This document shows, piece after piece, positions 33,818 through 42,294 of a stretch of 64,000 nt of DNA. The notes beneath the pieces were generated by a model that saw only the letters and a list, made by a program, of their open reading frames with translations, did no database searches and was not told where the DNA came from. Every line of letters begins with the position of its first letter. Position 1 is the stretch's first letter. This DNA is from G020348385 sp964538085. Lineage in GTDB: Bacteria; Acidobacteriota; Aminicenantia; Aminicenantales; Aminicenantaceae. The stretch covers positions 1-64,000 of the forward strand of contig CAZIDF010000015.1 in NCBI GenBank assembly GCA_964538085.1, in the 5' to 3' direction. The position numbers and the translations under genes are program-made.

Positions 33818-34596
33818 AGATCGGACCGGTCAGCATTCACACCTACGGTTTTATGATGGCCGTGGGTGTCGCTTCAGGATTGTGGTTTTTGTATGTCCAA
33901 GCCAAGAAACAAGCCCTCGATGCTCCAAAACTCCTAGATATGGCTTTTTACACCATAATCGTATCTCTTATAGGGGCAAAACTCGCTCTTTTGGCAGGAC
34001 AATTCTCCTACTACCTAAAAAATCCTTCGGAATTGATCAGCTTTGCGCGGACAGGCGGGGTCTTCCAGGGAGGCTTGGCCTTTGGATTGGTCTTTGCCCT
34101 CTGGTACATGAGGAAAAACAGGCTCTCGACTTGGAAAGTCGCGGACATAGCTGTTCCGGCTTTGGCCCTCGGGCATGGATTCGGCCGGATCGGTTGTTTC
34201 ATGGCTGGCTGTTGTTTCGGCCGCGAATGCAGTGTTCCTTGGGGAGTTGTTTTTCGGAACGAGTATGCGTCGAAATTGACAGGGATTCCCACAGGCATTC
34301 ATCTCCATCCCACCCAGCTCTACGAGTCTATCCTGAATTTTACCAATTTCCTGATACTTTTTGTGATCCTGAAGAAAAAAAAGTTCGACGGGCAGGTTTT
34401 TTCATTCTACATCATCAATTATTCGATTATCCGGTATTTTGTGGAGTTTTATCGAGGGGACCATCAGGCTAAAGCGTATATCATCCAAAATCCCTCAGCC
34501 TATCTGAGTATGTCTTTGCCTCAATTGATTTGCATCATCGGGCTGGTGGGCGGGAGTTTGGCGTATTTCATCTTGAAACGAAGAAAAAGTGCCTAG
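33799..34596 (+). CDS. lgt: Prolipoprotein diacylglyceryl transferase
   Basis: 265 residues, seven membrane segments. It moves diacylglycerol from phosphatidylglycerol to the lipobox cysteine, the step before LspA. Family motif 'ALGHGFGRIGCFMAGCCFGREC' is present, with the arginine that binds the lipid head group, and 'HPTQLYESILNF' contains the second conserved arginine-independent histidine segment. AAAGGAG precedes ATG 33799, which supports this start inside lspA. Asn and Glu of the common GNFxNxE signature are replaced by CFMAGC, a variant I believe common in this broad group of bacteria. Confidence 0.94.
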   Translation: MFPILVKIGPVSIHTYGFMMAVGVASGLWFLYVQAKKQALDAPKLLDMAFYTIIVSLIGAKLALLAGQFSYYLKNPSELISFARTGGVFQGGLAFGLVFALWYMRKNRLSTWKVADIAVPALALGHGFGRIGCFMAGCCFGRECSVPWGVVFRNEYASKLTGIPTGIHLHPTQLYESILNFTNFLILFVILKKKKFDGQVFSFYIINYSIIRYFVEFYRGDHQAKAYIIQNPSAYLSMSLPQLICIIGLVGGSLAYFILKRRKSA

Positions 34597-35503
34597 AAGA
34601 GTCTTCCGCGTTCATCCTTCTCAAAAAGGGATGAGACTCGATGTGTTCCTTACCAAAAAAATTAATGAGCAAACCCGTTCTCAGCTCCAGAAAATAATAC
34701 AGCAGGACAAAGTCAAGGTCTGCGGAACTCCCAGAAGGTCCAGTTTCATGTTGGGCGAAGGGGACATCGTGGAGGTTGTATTCGATCTTCCTGAAAATGA
34801 CGCTCTTCTCCCCGAAAATGTTCCGCTGCATATATTGTATCATGATGAACATGTGGTCGTGCTGGAGAAGCCATCGGGAATGGTGGTGCATCCTGGAGCA
34901 GGAAGACGACAGGGGACATTAGTGAATGCTCTTCTCCATCATTTCCCGGGTATCAAAGATGTCGGCCCTGAGGACAGGCCAGGTATCGTCCACAGGTTGG
35001 ACAAAGAAACATCAGGATTGATGCTGGTAGCCCTATCAGAAATGGCCTACATGGAGCTTCAGCGACAATTCCAAGAGAGGTCGGTGGAGAAGATTTACTT
35101 AGGGTTGGTTTGGGGCAAGATCACAAAGCCGGAGGGGCTGATCAACTGGCCTGTCGGGCGCCATGCGAAGCACGGGGGGAGAATGTCCGTAAAAACGAAA
35201 AAACCTCGATCTGCAGAAACTCACTACGAAGTTTTGCGGAAGTTCCAACGATATACATTCCTGGAGATCAAGCCGATCACCGGTAGAACGCATCAGATAA
35301 GAGTCCATCTCGCTGCATCGGGCCACCCGATCGTGGGAGATACACGATATGGCAAAAAAAAGATGAAGGTGCGCACGTCCAGGCTTTTTCTTCATGCTCA
35401 CAGGCTCGGCTTTTTTCATCCTGAGTCACGAGAAAAAATGGATTTCATGTCTCCTCTCCCGTATGAACTGGAAAAATTATTGTTACGGGCGACATCCCCT
35501 TAA
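34589..35503 (+). CDS. rluD: 23S rRNA pseudouridine synthase, RluD-like
   Basis: 304 residues. An S4 RNA-binding domain (about 1-75, 'RLDVFLTKKI...RSQLQKIIQ') is followed by the RluA-type catalytic domain with catalytic Asp in 'GIVHRLDKETSGLMLVA', 'EKIYLGLVWG', and the C-terminal 'PITGRTHQIRVHLAASGHPI'. RluD modifies helix 69 of 23S rRNA; other members of the family have different sites, so the exact target is not certain. The start is GTG 34589, overlapping the lgt stop by eight bases. The stop codon lies in the loop of a strong RNA hairpin. Confidence 0.92.
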   Translation: MPRRVFRVHPSQKGMRLDVFLTKKINEQTRSQLQKIIQQDKVKVCGTPRRSSFMLGEGDIVEVVFDLPENDALLPENVPLHILYHDEHVVVLEKPSGMVVHPGAGRRQGTLVNALLHHFPGIKDVGPEDRPGIVHRLDKETSGLMLVALSEMAYMELQRQFQERSVEKIYLGLVWGKITKPEGLINWPVGRHAKHGGRMSVKTKKPRSAETHYEVLRKFQRYTFLEIKPITGRTHQIRVHLAASGHPIVGDTRYGKKKMKVRTSRLFLHAHRLGFFHPESREKMDFMSPLPYELEKLLLRATSP

Positions 35504-35517
35504 CGAGGGATGCGCCC
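35487..35517 (+). terminator. Strong stem-loop spanning the rluD stop codon
   Basis: GGGCG-A-CATCCC (35487-35498) pairs with GGGATG-CGCCC (35507-35517): eleven base pairs, one bulged A, loop CTTAACGA that contains the TAA stop. It closes the ileS-lspA-lgt-rluD operon and stands 13 bases before the next promoter. There is no T-run, so it may act as a Rho-independent terminator only weakly, or protect the 3' end. Confidence 0.5.
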
Positions 35518-35529
35518 ATTAAATATGTC

Positions 35530-35559
35530 TTGAGAATGGGGGAATTTTTGTTGTATCAT
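35530..35559 (+). promoter_or_regulatory. Probable promoter of the EF-G-like gene
   Basis: TTGAGA (35530-35535), 18-base spacer, TATCAT (35554-35559), with ATG 35639 about 80 bases on, leaving a leader of roughly 70 bases. Confidence 0.55.
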
Positions 35560-35638
35560 AAGCGTTACTAAATTTTCCGAAAATGTAGCTCTTGATATTC
35601 AGTAAAACCGAATTTTGCTTATAGATGGAGGATTCATC

Positions 35639-37720
35639 ATGAAAGATTACGATCCAGATAAGATGAGGAATATTGCGATCGTTGGCCACGGATCTTGTGG
35701 AAAAACATCCTTGACATCTGCCTTTTTGTTTGATGCAGGCGCGACCACAAGGTTGACCACGGTGGCAAGCGGGAATACGGTGACCGATTATGATCCCGAT
35801 GAGATCGAAAGACAGATTTCGATCAATTCGGCTGTTTGTCACATGGAATGGAATGGTCATAAGGTAAACGCTGTGGACTGTCCTGGGTACATGAATTTTT
35901 TGTGGGATACAAGAGCCAGTCTCAGAGCAGTGGATGCAGGAATCGTCATCGTATGTGGAGTGGCTGGTGTTGAGGTGGGAACGGAAAAAGACTGGGAGAT
36001 GATGGAGGAACTGAAACGCCCTCGGATCTTGGTCATCAATAAACTGGACCGTGAGAATGCCAACTATGAGAGGACCGTGAAATCTATCCATAACTTTTTC
36101 GGCCGCCAGGCAGTTCCAGTTCAGCTGCCGATCGGAGAGGAAAAAGACTTTAGGGGTTTTGTAGACTTGATCAACAAAGCTGCCTTTATTTTCCAAAAAG
36201 ATGGCAGCGGAAAATTCGATAAAGAAGAGATCCCCGATAGCATGAAAGAAATCGCCGAGAACAAAATCCAGGAACTCACAGAAATGGTTGCAGAAAATGA
36301 CGAGAAGTTGATGGAAATTTATTTTGAAAAAGGGGAATTGAGTCCTGATGAGCTTAAGGATGGGCTCAGAAAGAGCATCACAAACAGGCAGTTTTTCCCG
36401 ATCCTTGTATCTTCGGCCTTGCTGAATATCGGTGCCCAGCCTATTTTGGACGCTGTGGTGGATTATTTGCCGAATCCCATCCAGATTGGGGAGGTAAAAG
36501 GGGCTGTGGGAGCCGTGAAGACATCTGTGGATGAGCCCTTCTCAGCGCTCGTTTTCAAAACGATTTCGGATCCTTATACAGGCAGGATCTCCTTGATGAG
36601 GGTTTTCTCCGGCAAAGTGAATCCTGATGGAGCCGTTGTCAACTCCAACAAAGAATTGGGTGAAAAGCTTGGCGGACTATTCTTTTTGCAGGGCAAGGAA
36701 CAGATCCCTGCCGGACAGGCCAAAGCGGGAGATATCGTTGCGACGGCTAAGCTAAAAGAAACTGCGACAGGAGACACTCTATGTGCGAAAGGTGCTTCCA
36801 TCGTCTTTTCCTCCATCAAATTTCCCGAACCTTCGATCTCATTTGCCATAGAGCCCAAAACCCGCGCAGATGAAGATCGAATATCCCAAGCTATTCACCG
36901 TATCACCGAAGAGGATCCGACAGCGAGGATCGAGAGAGATTCAGAGACGAATGAGCTGATCATTTCCGGAAACGGCCAACTTCATGTGGAAATCGTCACT
37001 GACCGCTTGAAAAAAAGATTCAATGTGAATGTCGGTCTCAAGCCGCCGAAAATTCCCTATAAAGAAACCATAAAGGGCAAATCTGATGTCCAAGGAAAAT
37101 ACAAGAAACAGACCGGAGGCCGAGGCCAATATGGAGACGTCAAGATAAAAATCGAGCCTCTCGCTAGGGGACTGGATTTTGAATTCGAGGATAAGATCTT
37201 CGGAGGCGCGATCCCTAAAAATTATATCCCTTCCATCGAAAGGGGCATCCAAGAGGCGCGTAAGAAAGGCGTGATTGCTGGATATCCGGCTGTGGATTTT
37301 AAGGTCATCCTGTATGATGGTTCTTACCATGATGTCGACTCTTCGGATATAGCCTTCAAAGTGGCGGCATCTATGGCCTTTAAAAAGGCAGCGAAAGCGG
37401 CTAAACCCACCATCTTGGAGCCCATCATGAATGTCGAAATTTACACACCCGAAGCTAATATGGGCGATATCATGGGGAACCTCAACGGCCGCAGAGGAAA
37501 AGTCCAAGGGATGGAGCAAAAAGGAAGCCTTCGGATCATTAAAGCCCAGGTTCCCATGTCCGAGATGTTGGATTTCGAGCCCACGCTCACATCCATTACA
37601 GGGGGACGAGGCTCGTTCATGATGGAATTTTCGCGCTACGAGGAAGTCCCAACTCATCTCCAGCAAAAAATCATCGATCAGTCTGTAAAGGATGGACGTA
37701 TCAGAGCTGAAGAAGAATGA
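35639..37720 (+). CDS. EF-G-like translational GTPase (FusA2 type)
   Basis: 693 residues with all EF-G domains. G domain: P-loop 'VGHGSCGKTSLT' (16-27), 'DCPGYMNF' in place of DTPGH, 'NKLDREN' for NKxD. The EF-G domain IV signature 'TGGRGQYGDVKIK' and domain V 'GDIMGNLNGRRGKVQGM' are present. Canonical EF-G has GHIDAGKT and DTPGH, so this is the second type (FusA2/EF-G2), whose role in translocation, recycling or stress is less settled; a normal fusA probably lies elsewhere in the genome. ATG 35639 is chosen because GGAGG stands seven bases before it; an in-frame TTG at 35615 has no such site. Confidence 0.88.
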   Translation: MKDYDPDKMRNIAIVGHGSCGKTSLTSAFLFDAGATTRLTTVASGNTVTDYDPDEIERQISINSAVCHMEWNGHKVNAVDCPGYMNFLWDTRASLRAVDAGIVIVCGVAGVEVGTEKDWEMMEELKRPRILVINKLDRENANYERTVKSIHNFFGRQAVPVQLPIGEEKDFRGFVDLINKAAFIFQKDGSGKFDKEEIPDSMKEIAENKIQELTEMVAENDEKLMEIYFEKGELSPDELKDGLRKSITNRQFFPILVSSALLNIGAQPILDAVVDYLPNPIQIGEVKGAVGAVKTSVDEPFSALVFKTISDPYTGRISLMRVFSGKVNPDGAVVNSNKELGEKLGGLFFLQGKEQIPAGQAKAGDIVATAKLKETATGDTLCAKGASIVFSSIKFPEPSISFAIEPKTRADEDRISQAIHRITEEDPTARIERDSETNELIISGNGQLHVEIVTDRLKKRFNVNVGLKPPKIPYKETIKGKSDVQGKYKKQTGGRGQYGDVKIKIEPLARGLDFEFEDKIFGGAIPKNYIPSIERGIQEARKKGVIAGYPAVDFKVILYDGSYHDVDSSDIAFKVAASMAFKKAAKAAKPTILEPIMNVEIYTPEANMGDIMGNLNGRRGKVQGMEQKGSLRIIKAQVPMSEMLDFEPTLTSITGGRGSFMMEFSRYEEVPTHLQQKIIDQSVKDGRIRAEEE

Positions 37721-37863
37721 TGGGTTTGAATTTCCTCAGTTCGATGGCAGAAGTCGCTGCTTAATCTGCGCAATTTATCAATAGAGATCCCCACACAAGG
37801 CTCTGATGGTGTTGTTCTCTATGGAATGCTATGATAATTTATTCGTCAAGAGGAGAGCAAAAC

Positions 37864-39096
37864 ATGAGATTAGTAAAAACTATTTTGTCGATCATCCTGT
37901 TCTTGTCTGCAACAATGGTTTTTGGAGCAGAGGAGGATAAAATCCTGCGTCTTAAAATCGGCGATGAAACCTTGAAGGAAAAGACCATGACTGTTTCTCC
38001 GGGAAAAATCTATGAGGCGAATTCAGGGCGAACGATTTCTTTTCTCGAGATGATTCAAGGGATGGACCAAAGCCGGCTCGTTTATGTGGGAGAGACCCAC
38101 GACAGCCTTCCGATGCATCAAATCCAGGCAAAGATCATTCAAGGGCTCTACGAGCAAGACAGAAACCTAACGGTTGGAATGGAAATGTACCCGGTCACAC
38201 AACAGGAGCCTTTGAATAAATGGAGCCTGGGCATTCTTTCTGAGGATGAATTCATACGGGATGCTCAGTGGTACGTGAACTGGAATTTCCATTTTGGGTT
38301 TTATCGCGATATTTTCAAAGTTGTTAAGAAAAATGAGATTCCGCTCTATGCGCTGAATGTTCCCAGAGATATCATCACGAAAGTACGGATGAAGGGGTGG
38401 GAATCCCTCTCGGGAGAAGAAAAGGAGATGGTACCTGAACTCGACCTTACCCATCAAGATCACAGGACCCTGATCCGCACAATTTTCGAAAGTGCAGATC
38501 TTCCCCATCAGATGAAAGGGAAGGGATTGCAAATGGCCTTCGAAGGGCTTTACAGGGCACAGACGGCTTGGGATGAGACCATGGCCATACATGCTCTGGG
38601 AGCATTGAATAAAGAGGGGGGAAAAATCGTGGTTTTGGCAGGGTCAGGCCATCTGTTGTATAACTTGGGAATCAATCTCAGGGCTTATAAAAAAAGCCAG
38701 ATGCCCTTCAAGACTGTGGTATGTGTTGTCATTCCCGAAGGCGAAAAACATCTCGAAGTTTCTTGCAGCTTGGCCGATTATGTGTGGGGGCTTGCAGAGG
38801 AGGAGAAGCCTGCATATCCCTCAGTCGGGTTGCGATTAAAAAAATTCGAGGGGCTGGATAATCTGGTGATCGAGAGGGACCCGATCGATGGCGCAGCCAA
38901 GGGATCTGATTTTAAAAAGGGAGATGTGGTCCTATCGGTCGATGGCAAACATTATGCGGATATCAACGAATTGAGAACATATTTGGCTCGGTTCACTTGG
39001 GATGATCAGGTGACGTTTCAGCTTCTGCGGGATGCGCAACAGATCGAGGTCCTATTGAAATTCCAAATGATCGAAGATGATACCGAAAGGCCCTGA
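37864..39096 (+). CDS. ChaN-like (haem-binding/Tiki superfamily) protein with C-terminal PDZ domain
   Basis: 410 residues. Signal peptide at 1-22 without a lipobox cysteine, so probably periplasmic rather than a lipoprotein. The ChaN/DUF399 domain (about 40-270) has 'LVYVGETHDSLPMHQIQAKI', 'VGMEMYPVTQQ', 'FYRDIFKVVKKNEIPLYALN' and 'VVLAGSGHLLYNLG'; the GExH and GSGH histidines are typical of the Tiki/TraB/ChaN fold, in which some members bind haem and others are metalloproteases. A PDZ-like domain ends the protein ('LVIERDPIDGAAKGSDFKKG', 'DVVLSVDGKHYADINELRTY'). ATG 37864 has AGGAG upstream; an extended -10-like TGCTATGAT is at 37828-37836. Confidence 0.83.
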   Translation: MRLVKTILSIILFLSATMVFGAEEDKILRLKIGDETLKEKTMTVSPGKIYEANSGRTISFLEMIQGMDQSRLVYVGETHDSLPMHQIQAKIIQGLYEQDRNLTVGMEMYPVTQQEPLNKWSLGILSEDEFIRDAQWYVNWNFHFGFYRDIFKVVKKNEIPLYALNVPRDIITKVRMKGWESLSGEEKEMVPELDLTHQDHRTLIRTIFESADLPHQMKGKGLQMAFEGLYRAQTAWDETMAIHALGALNKEGGKIVVLAGSGHLLYNLGINLRAYKKSQMPFKTVVCVVIPEGEKHLEVSCSLADYVWGLAEEEKPAYPSVGLRLKKFEGLDNLVIERDPIDGAAKGSDFKKGDVVLSVDGKHYADINELRTYLARFTWDDQVTFQLLRDAQQIEVLLKFQMIEDDTERP

Positions 39097-39146
39097 CATT
39101 TCCTTATCCTATCGTTAGTATGAAATTTTATGCGAAGGAGGATTTT

Positions 39147-40184
39147 ATGCGAAACTTGGCCCTTAAAAGAATATGGATTTTTGCTTGCTTGGCGTGTTGG
39201 GTATTTCCCTTTATTTTATGGGGAAATTCTTCCCAGCCCTCACAGAGAATCGAAAGGCTGAGAAATCAGATCGAAGCCATTACGAGGGACGTTGATGGAA
39301 AAGTAGGCGTAGCTGCCAAGCACCTCGAGACAGGGGAGGAAATATTCATCAACGGCGACACTTATTTCCCGATGGCCAGTGTTTTCAAGGTTCCCGTGCT
39401 TGTGGAAGTCATGGCTCAGATCAAAGAGGGACGGTTCACCATGGAAGATGAAGTCAGCATTCGGAAGACCGACCAACATTTGGGAAGTGGATATCTCAGC
39501 GACCTGGAAGCTCCGGGGATAAAGCTATCCATAAAAAATATGATCAACTTGATGATGATGATAAGCGATAATTCTGCAACAGATATTCTATTGACAAAAG
39601 TGGGAGCCGAGAATGTGAACAAACGTCTTCGTTCGTTTGGATTGGAAAAAATCTCGGTCGATCGCACGTGTCAAAACCTGATCATGGATGCTATCGGGAT
39701 GGATTATGAAAAACACAAAGGTCTTCCGCTGGAGGAAGTTATAAAAGCGTATACAAAAGAAAGACAGGAGAATCCGGCAGCCTTTGAGGAGGCTGCATCG
39801 AAATTCAGCCAGGTTATCAAAGATCAAAGCACACCCAGAGCCATGAACAGACTTTTGGAGTTGATATTTAAAAAAGAAATTCTGGATGAGCTGAGTTGCG
39901 ACACCATCATTTCCGTGATGCTGAAATGCCAGACCGGAGAGAGAAGGCTGAAGGGAGACCTTCCCCGTCATGTCCAGATTGCCCATAAAACAGGGACCAT
40001 CGGGGGGACCGTCAACAATGTGGGGATTATCTATCTACCTGAAGATCTCGGACACCTGGCCATAACCGTTTTTACTAAAGATACAGAAGAGAGGACACAA
40101 GAAGTTGAGGACATCATCGCCCAGATATCGAGGTTTGTCTTCGACTACTTCTATTTCACGACAGATCTGGGTGTCGATCGATGA
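39147..40184 (+). CDS. Class A beta-lactamase-like serine hydrolase
   Basis: 345 residues with a signal sequence (about 1-26). Serine-penicillin-enzyme motifs are complete: S78-V-F-K81 in 'PMASVFKVPVLVEV', SDN in 'MISDNSATDILL', and KTG in 'IAHKTGTIGGTVNNVG'. 'KDQSTPRAMNRLLELI' matches the segment after the omega loop of class A enzymes. The omega region holds an insertion of about 25 residues, so I cannot place the deacylating glutamate with certainty; the protein could be a true beta-lactamase or a cell-wall peptidase relative. ATG 39147 has GGAGG five bases upstream. The 3' end faces sucD across 12 bases. Confidence 0.8.
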   Translation: MRNLALKRIWIFACLACWVFPFILWGNSSQPSQRIERLRNQIEAITRDVDGKVGVAAKHLETGEEIFINGDTYFPMASVFKVPVLVEVMAQIKEGRFTMEDEVSIRKTDQHLGSGYLSDLEAPGIKLSIKNMINLMMMISDNSATDILLTKVGAENVNKRLRSFGLEKISVDRTCQNLIMDAIGMDYEKHKGLPLEEVIKAYTKERQENPAAFEEAASKFSQVIKDQSTPRAMNRLLELIFKKEILDELSCDTIISVMLKCQTGERRLKGDLPRHVQIAHKTGTIGGTVNNVGIIYLPEDLGHLAITVFTKDTEERTQEVEDIIAQISRFVFDYFYFTTDLGVDR

Positions 40185-40196
40185 AAAACAGCGGTA

Positions 40197-41066
40197 TCAG
40201 GCCAAAGCTTCCTTGAGTTTTGCCCCCATGTCAGCCGGGCTCTTGGCGACATAAACACCGGCCTTCTCCAGAGCTTCCATTTTTTCTTTGGCCGTTCCCT
40301 TGCCACCGGCAATGATGGCCCCAGCATGCCCCATTCGGCGTCCAGGGGGGGCGGTTTGCCCAGCGATAAAGCTCACGACAGGTTTGGTGAATTCTTTCTC
40401 GATGTAGGCAGCTGCTTCTTCTTCGGCCGATCCACCGATCTCACCAATGAGGATTACCGCCTCTGTTCCATCATCTTCTTTAAACATCTGCAACAGCTCG
40501 ATGAACTTCAAGCCCACGATCGGATCCCCACCGATCCCGATCGCCGTGGATTGTCCGTATCCTTGGATGGAAACCTGCTGAACCGCTTCGTAGGTCAATG
40601 TTCCGGATCGGGAGATAATACCGATGGTTCCAGGCGAGTGGATGTGTCCGGGCATGATGCCGATCTTGCATTTCCCGGGAGATATGATCCCAGGAGTGTT
40701 TGGGCCGATGAGATGACAATCTTTATCTTTTAAGTACTGCTTGACTTTGATCATGTCGAATGTGGGGAGGCCTTCCGTAATACACACAACTAGTTTCACT
40801 CCTGCGTCGGCGGCTTCCATGATGGCATCTGCGGCGAAAAAGGGTGGCACAAATATGGCTGAGGCATTGGCTCCCTTTTTTATAACCGCATCAGCGACCG
40901 TGTTAAACACGGGAACGTCCAAATGAGTTTGGCCTCCCTTGCCGGGGGTGACACCAGCGACGACGTTCGTGCCGTATTCCTGCATTCTTTGTGTGTGGAA
41001 TGTGCCCTCTCCTCCGGTAATCCCTTGCACGACAACGCGAGTTTTTTCATCTATTAAAATACTCAT
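40197..41066 (-). CDS. sucD: Succinyl-CoA synthetase, alpha subunit
   Basis: 289 residues. CoA-binding Rossmann part 'VVQGITGGEGTFHTQRMQEY' (beginning at about residue 13), 'PGKGGQTHLDVPVFNTV', 'LIGPNTPGIISPGKCKIGIM', 'GIISRSGTLTYEAVQQ', 'GIGGDPIVG' and active phosphohistidine in 'PPGRRMGHAGAIIAGGKGTA'. It pairs with SucC to interconvert succinyl-CoA and succinate with nucleotide formation. AGGAG precedes ATG. It is the last gene of the icd-mdh-fum-sucCD group, 14 bases after sucC. Confidence 0.96.
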   Translation of the reverse strand: MSILIDEKTRVVVQGITGGEGTFHTQRMQEYGTNVVAGVTPGKGGQTHLDVPVFNTVADAVIKKGANASAIFVPPFFAADAIMEAADAGVKLVVCITEGLPTFDMIKVKQYLKDKDCHLIGPNTPGIISPGKCKIGIMPGHIHSPGTIGIISRSGTLTYEAVQQVSIQGYGQSTAIGIGGDPIVGLKFIELLQMFKEDDGTEAVILIGEIGGSAEEEAAAYIEKEFTKPVVSFIAGQTAPPGRRMGHAGAIIAGGKGTAKEKMEALEKAGVYVAKSPADMGAKLKEALA

Positions 41067-41080
41067 GGTACACTCCTCTT

Positions 41081-42247
41081 TTATTGTCCCTGGGTTGCGA
41101 GAGGAACAACTTTATCAGCGGCTTCTTGCATGCTGGAAGCCGACTGAAAGCTGAGACCGGATTCTTCCAGGATTTTTTTACCCTGTTCGACATTCGTGCC
41201 TTCCAGCCTTACGACCATCGGTACCTTCAAGCCCAGCTCTTTGGCCGCTTTTACGATTCCGCTGGCAACAAGGTCACAGCGGACGATTCCGCCGAAAATA
41301 TTGATCAATGCCGCCTTCACATCTTGATCGGAAACGAGAATTTTGAATGCGTTTTTGACAGCTTCTTCGGAGACGCCGCCGCCCACATCCAGGAAGTTGG
41401 CCGGCATGCCTCCACTCAACATGATGATGTCCATTGTGGCCATGGCCAATCCGGCTCCGTTGACCATACACCCGACATTTCCATCCAGTTTGATATAATT
41501 CAGGCCGAATTTGGATGCTTCCACCTCGAGGGGGTCCTCTTCATCGATGTCTCTCATCTCGAGCACTTCCGGGTGACGAACCAGCGCATTGTCATCGAAA
41601 TTCATTTTGGCATCTAGGGCAAGCACGTTTCCTTGTTTCGTGATGAGCAAGGGATTGATCTCGGCAAGGGAAGCATCTGTCGCTTGAAAAGCTTTGTACA
41701 GCGCATTCAGGAATTTGACGGCTTGCTTCAGGGTGTCCCCTTCAAGTCCGAGTTGGAATGCCAGTTTTCTTGCCTGGAATCCCAAAAATCCTGTGGCAGG
41801 GTTGATGTACTCTTTGAAAATCAACTCGGGAGTTTCAGCCGCAACTTTTTCGATCTCGACCCCCCCCTCAGAGGAGGCCATAACAACTGGCGCCTCTTTG
41901 GCTCTATCGATGACGATCCCGATGTAAAGTTCCCTGTCGATATCCAAGGCTTCTTCCACCAGGATTCGTTTGACGATTTTTCCCTCAGGACCTGTCTGAT
42001 GGGTGACTAGCGTCATTCCGATCATGTCCTGGGCGAGGGCTTCTGCTTCTTGTGGGGTGTTGGCGATTTTAACCCCCCCTCCTTTGCCTCTTCCACCCGC
42101 ATGGATCTGAGCCTTCACGACGACTCGAGGTCCGATCTTATCTGCGATTTTTTTGGCTTCAGCTGGGGTAAAAGCGACCTCTCCTTTGGGTGTTTGCACA
42201 CCAAATTTGCTCAGGATTTGTTTGGCCTGATATTCATGTATTTTCAT
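41081..42247 (-). CDS. sucC: Succinyl-CoA synthetase, beta subunit
   Basis: 388 residues, ATP-grasp subunit. It starts 'MKIHEYQAKQILSKFGV' as usual, followed by 'VVVKAQIHAGGRGKGGGVKI', 'RELYIGIVIDRAKEAPVVMA', 'EINPLLITKQGNVLALDAKM' (metal site) and 'GAGLAMATMDIIMLSGG', 'FGGIVRCDLVASGIV', 'VRLEGTNVEQGKKILEESG' (CoA-ligase part). Nucleotide preference is not assigned. AAGGAT lies eight bases before ATG. Confidence 0.96.
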   Translation of the reverse strand: MKIHEYQAKQILSKFGVQTPKGEVAFTPAEAKKIADKIGPRVVVKAQIHAGGRGKGGGVKIANTPQEAEALAQDMIGMTLVTHQTGPEGKIVKRILVEEALDIDRELYIGIVIDRAKEAPVVMASSEGGVEIEKVAAETPELIFKEYINPATGFLGFQARKLAFQLGLEGDTLKQAVKFLNALYKAFQATDASLAEINPLLITKQGNVLALDAKMNFDDNALVRHPEVLEMRDIDEEDPLEVEASKFGLNYIKLDGNVGCMVNGAGLAMATMDIIMLSGGMPANFLDVGGGVSEEAVKNAFKILVSDQDVKAALINIFGGIVRCDLVASGIVKAAKELGLKVPMVVRLEGTNVEQGKKILEESGLSFQSASSMQEAADKVVPLATQGQ

Positions 42248-42294
42248 TAAACTAATCCTTTTAAAAAAAATAGAGAATTGATAATCTGTTCAGT

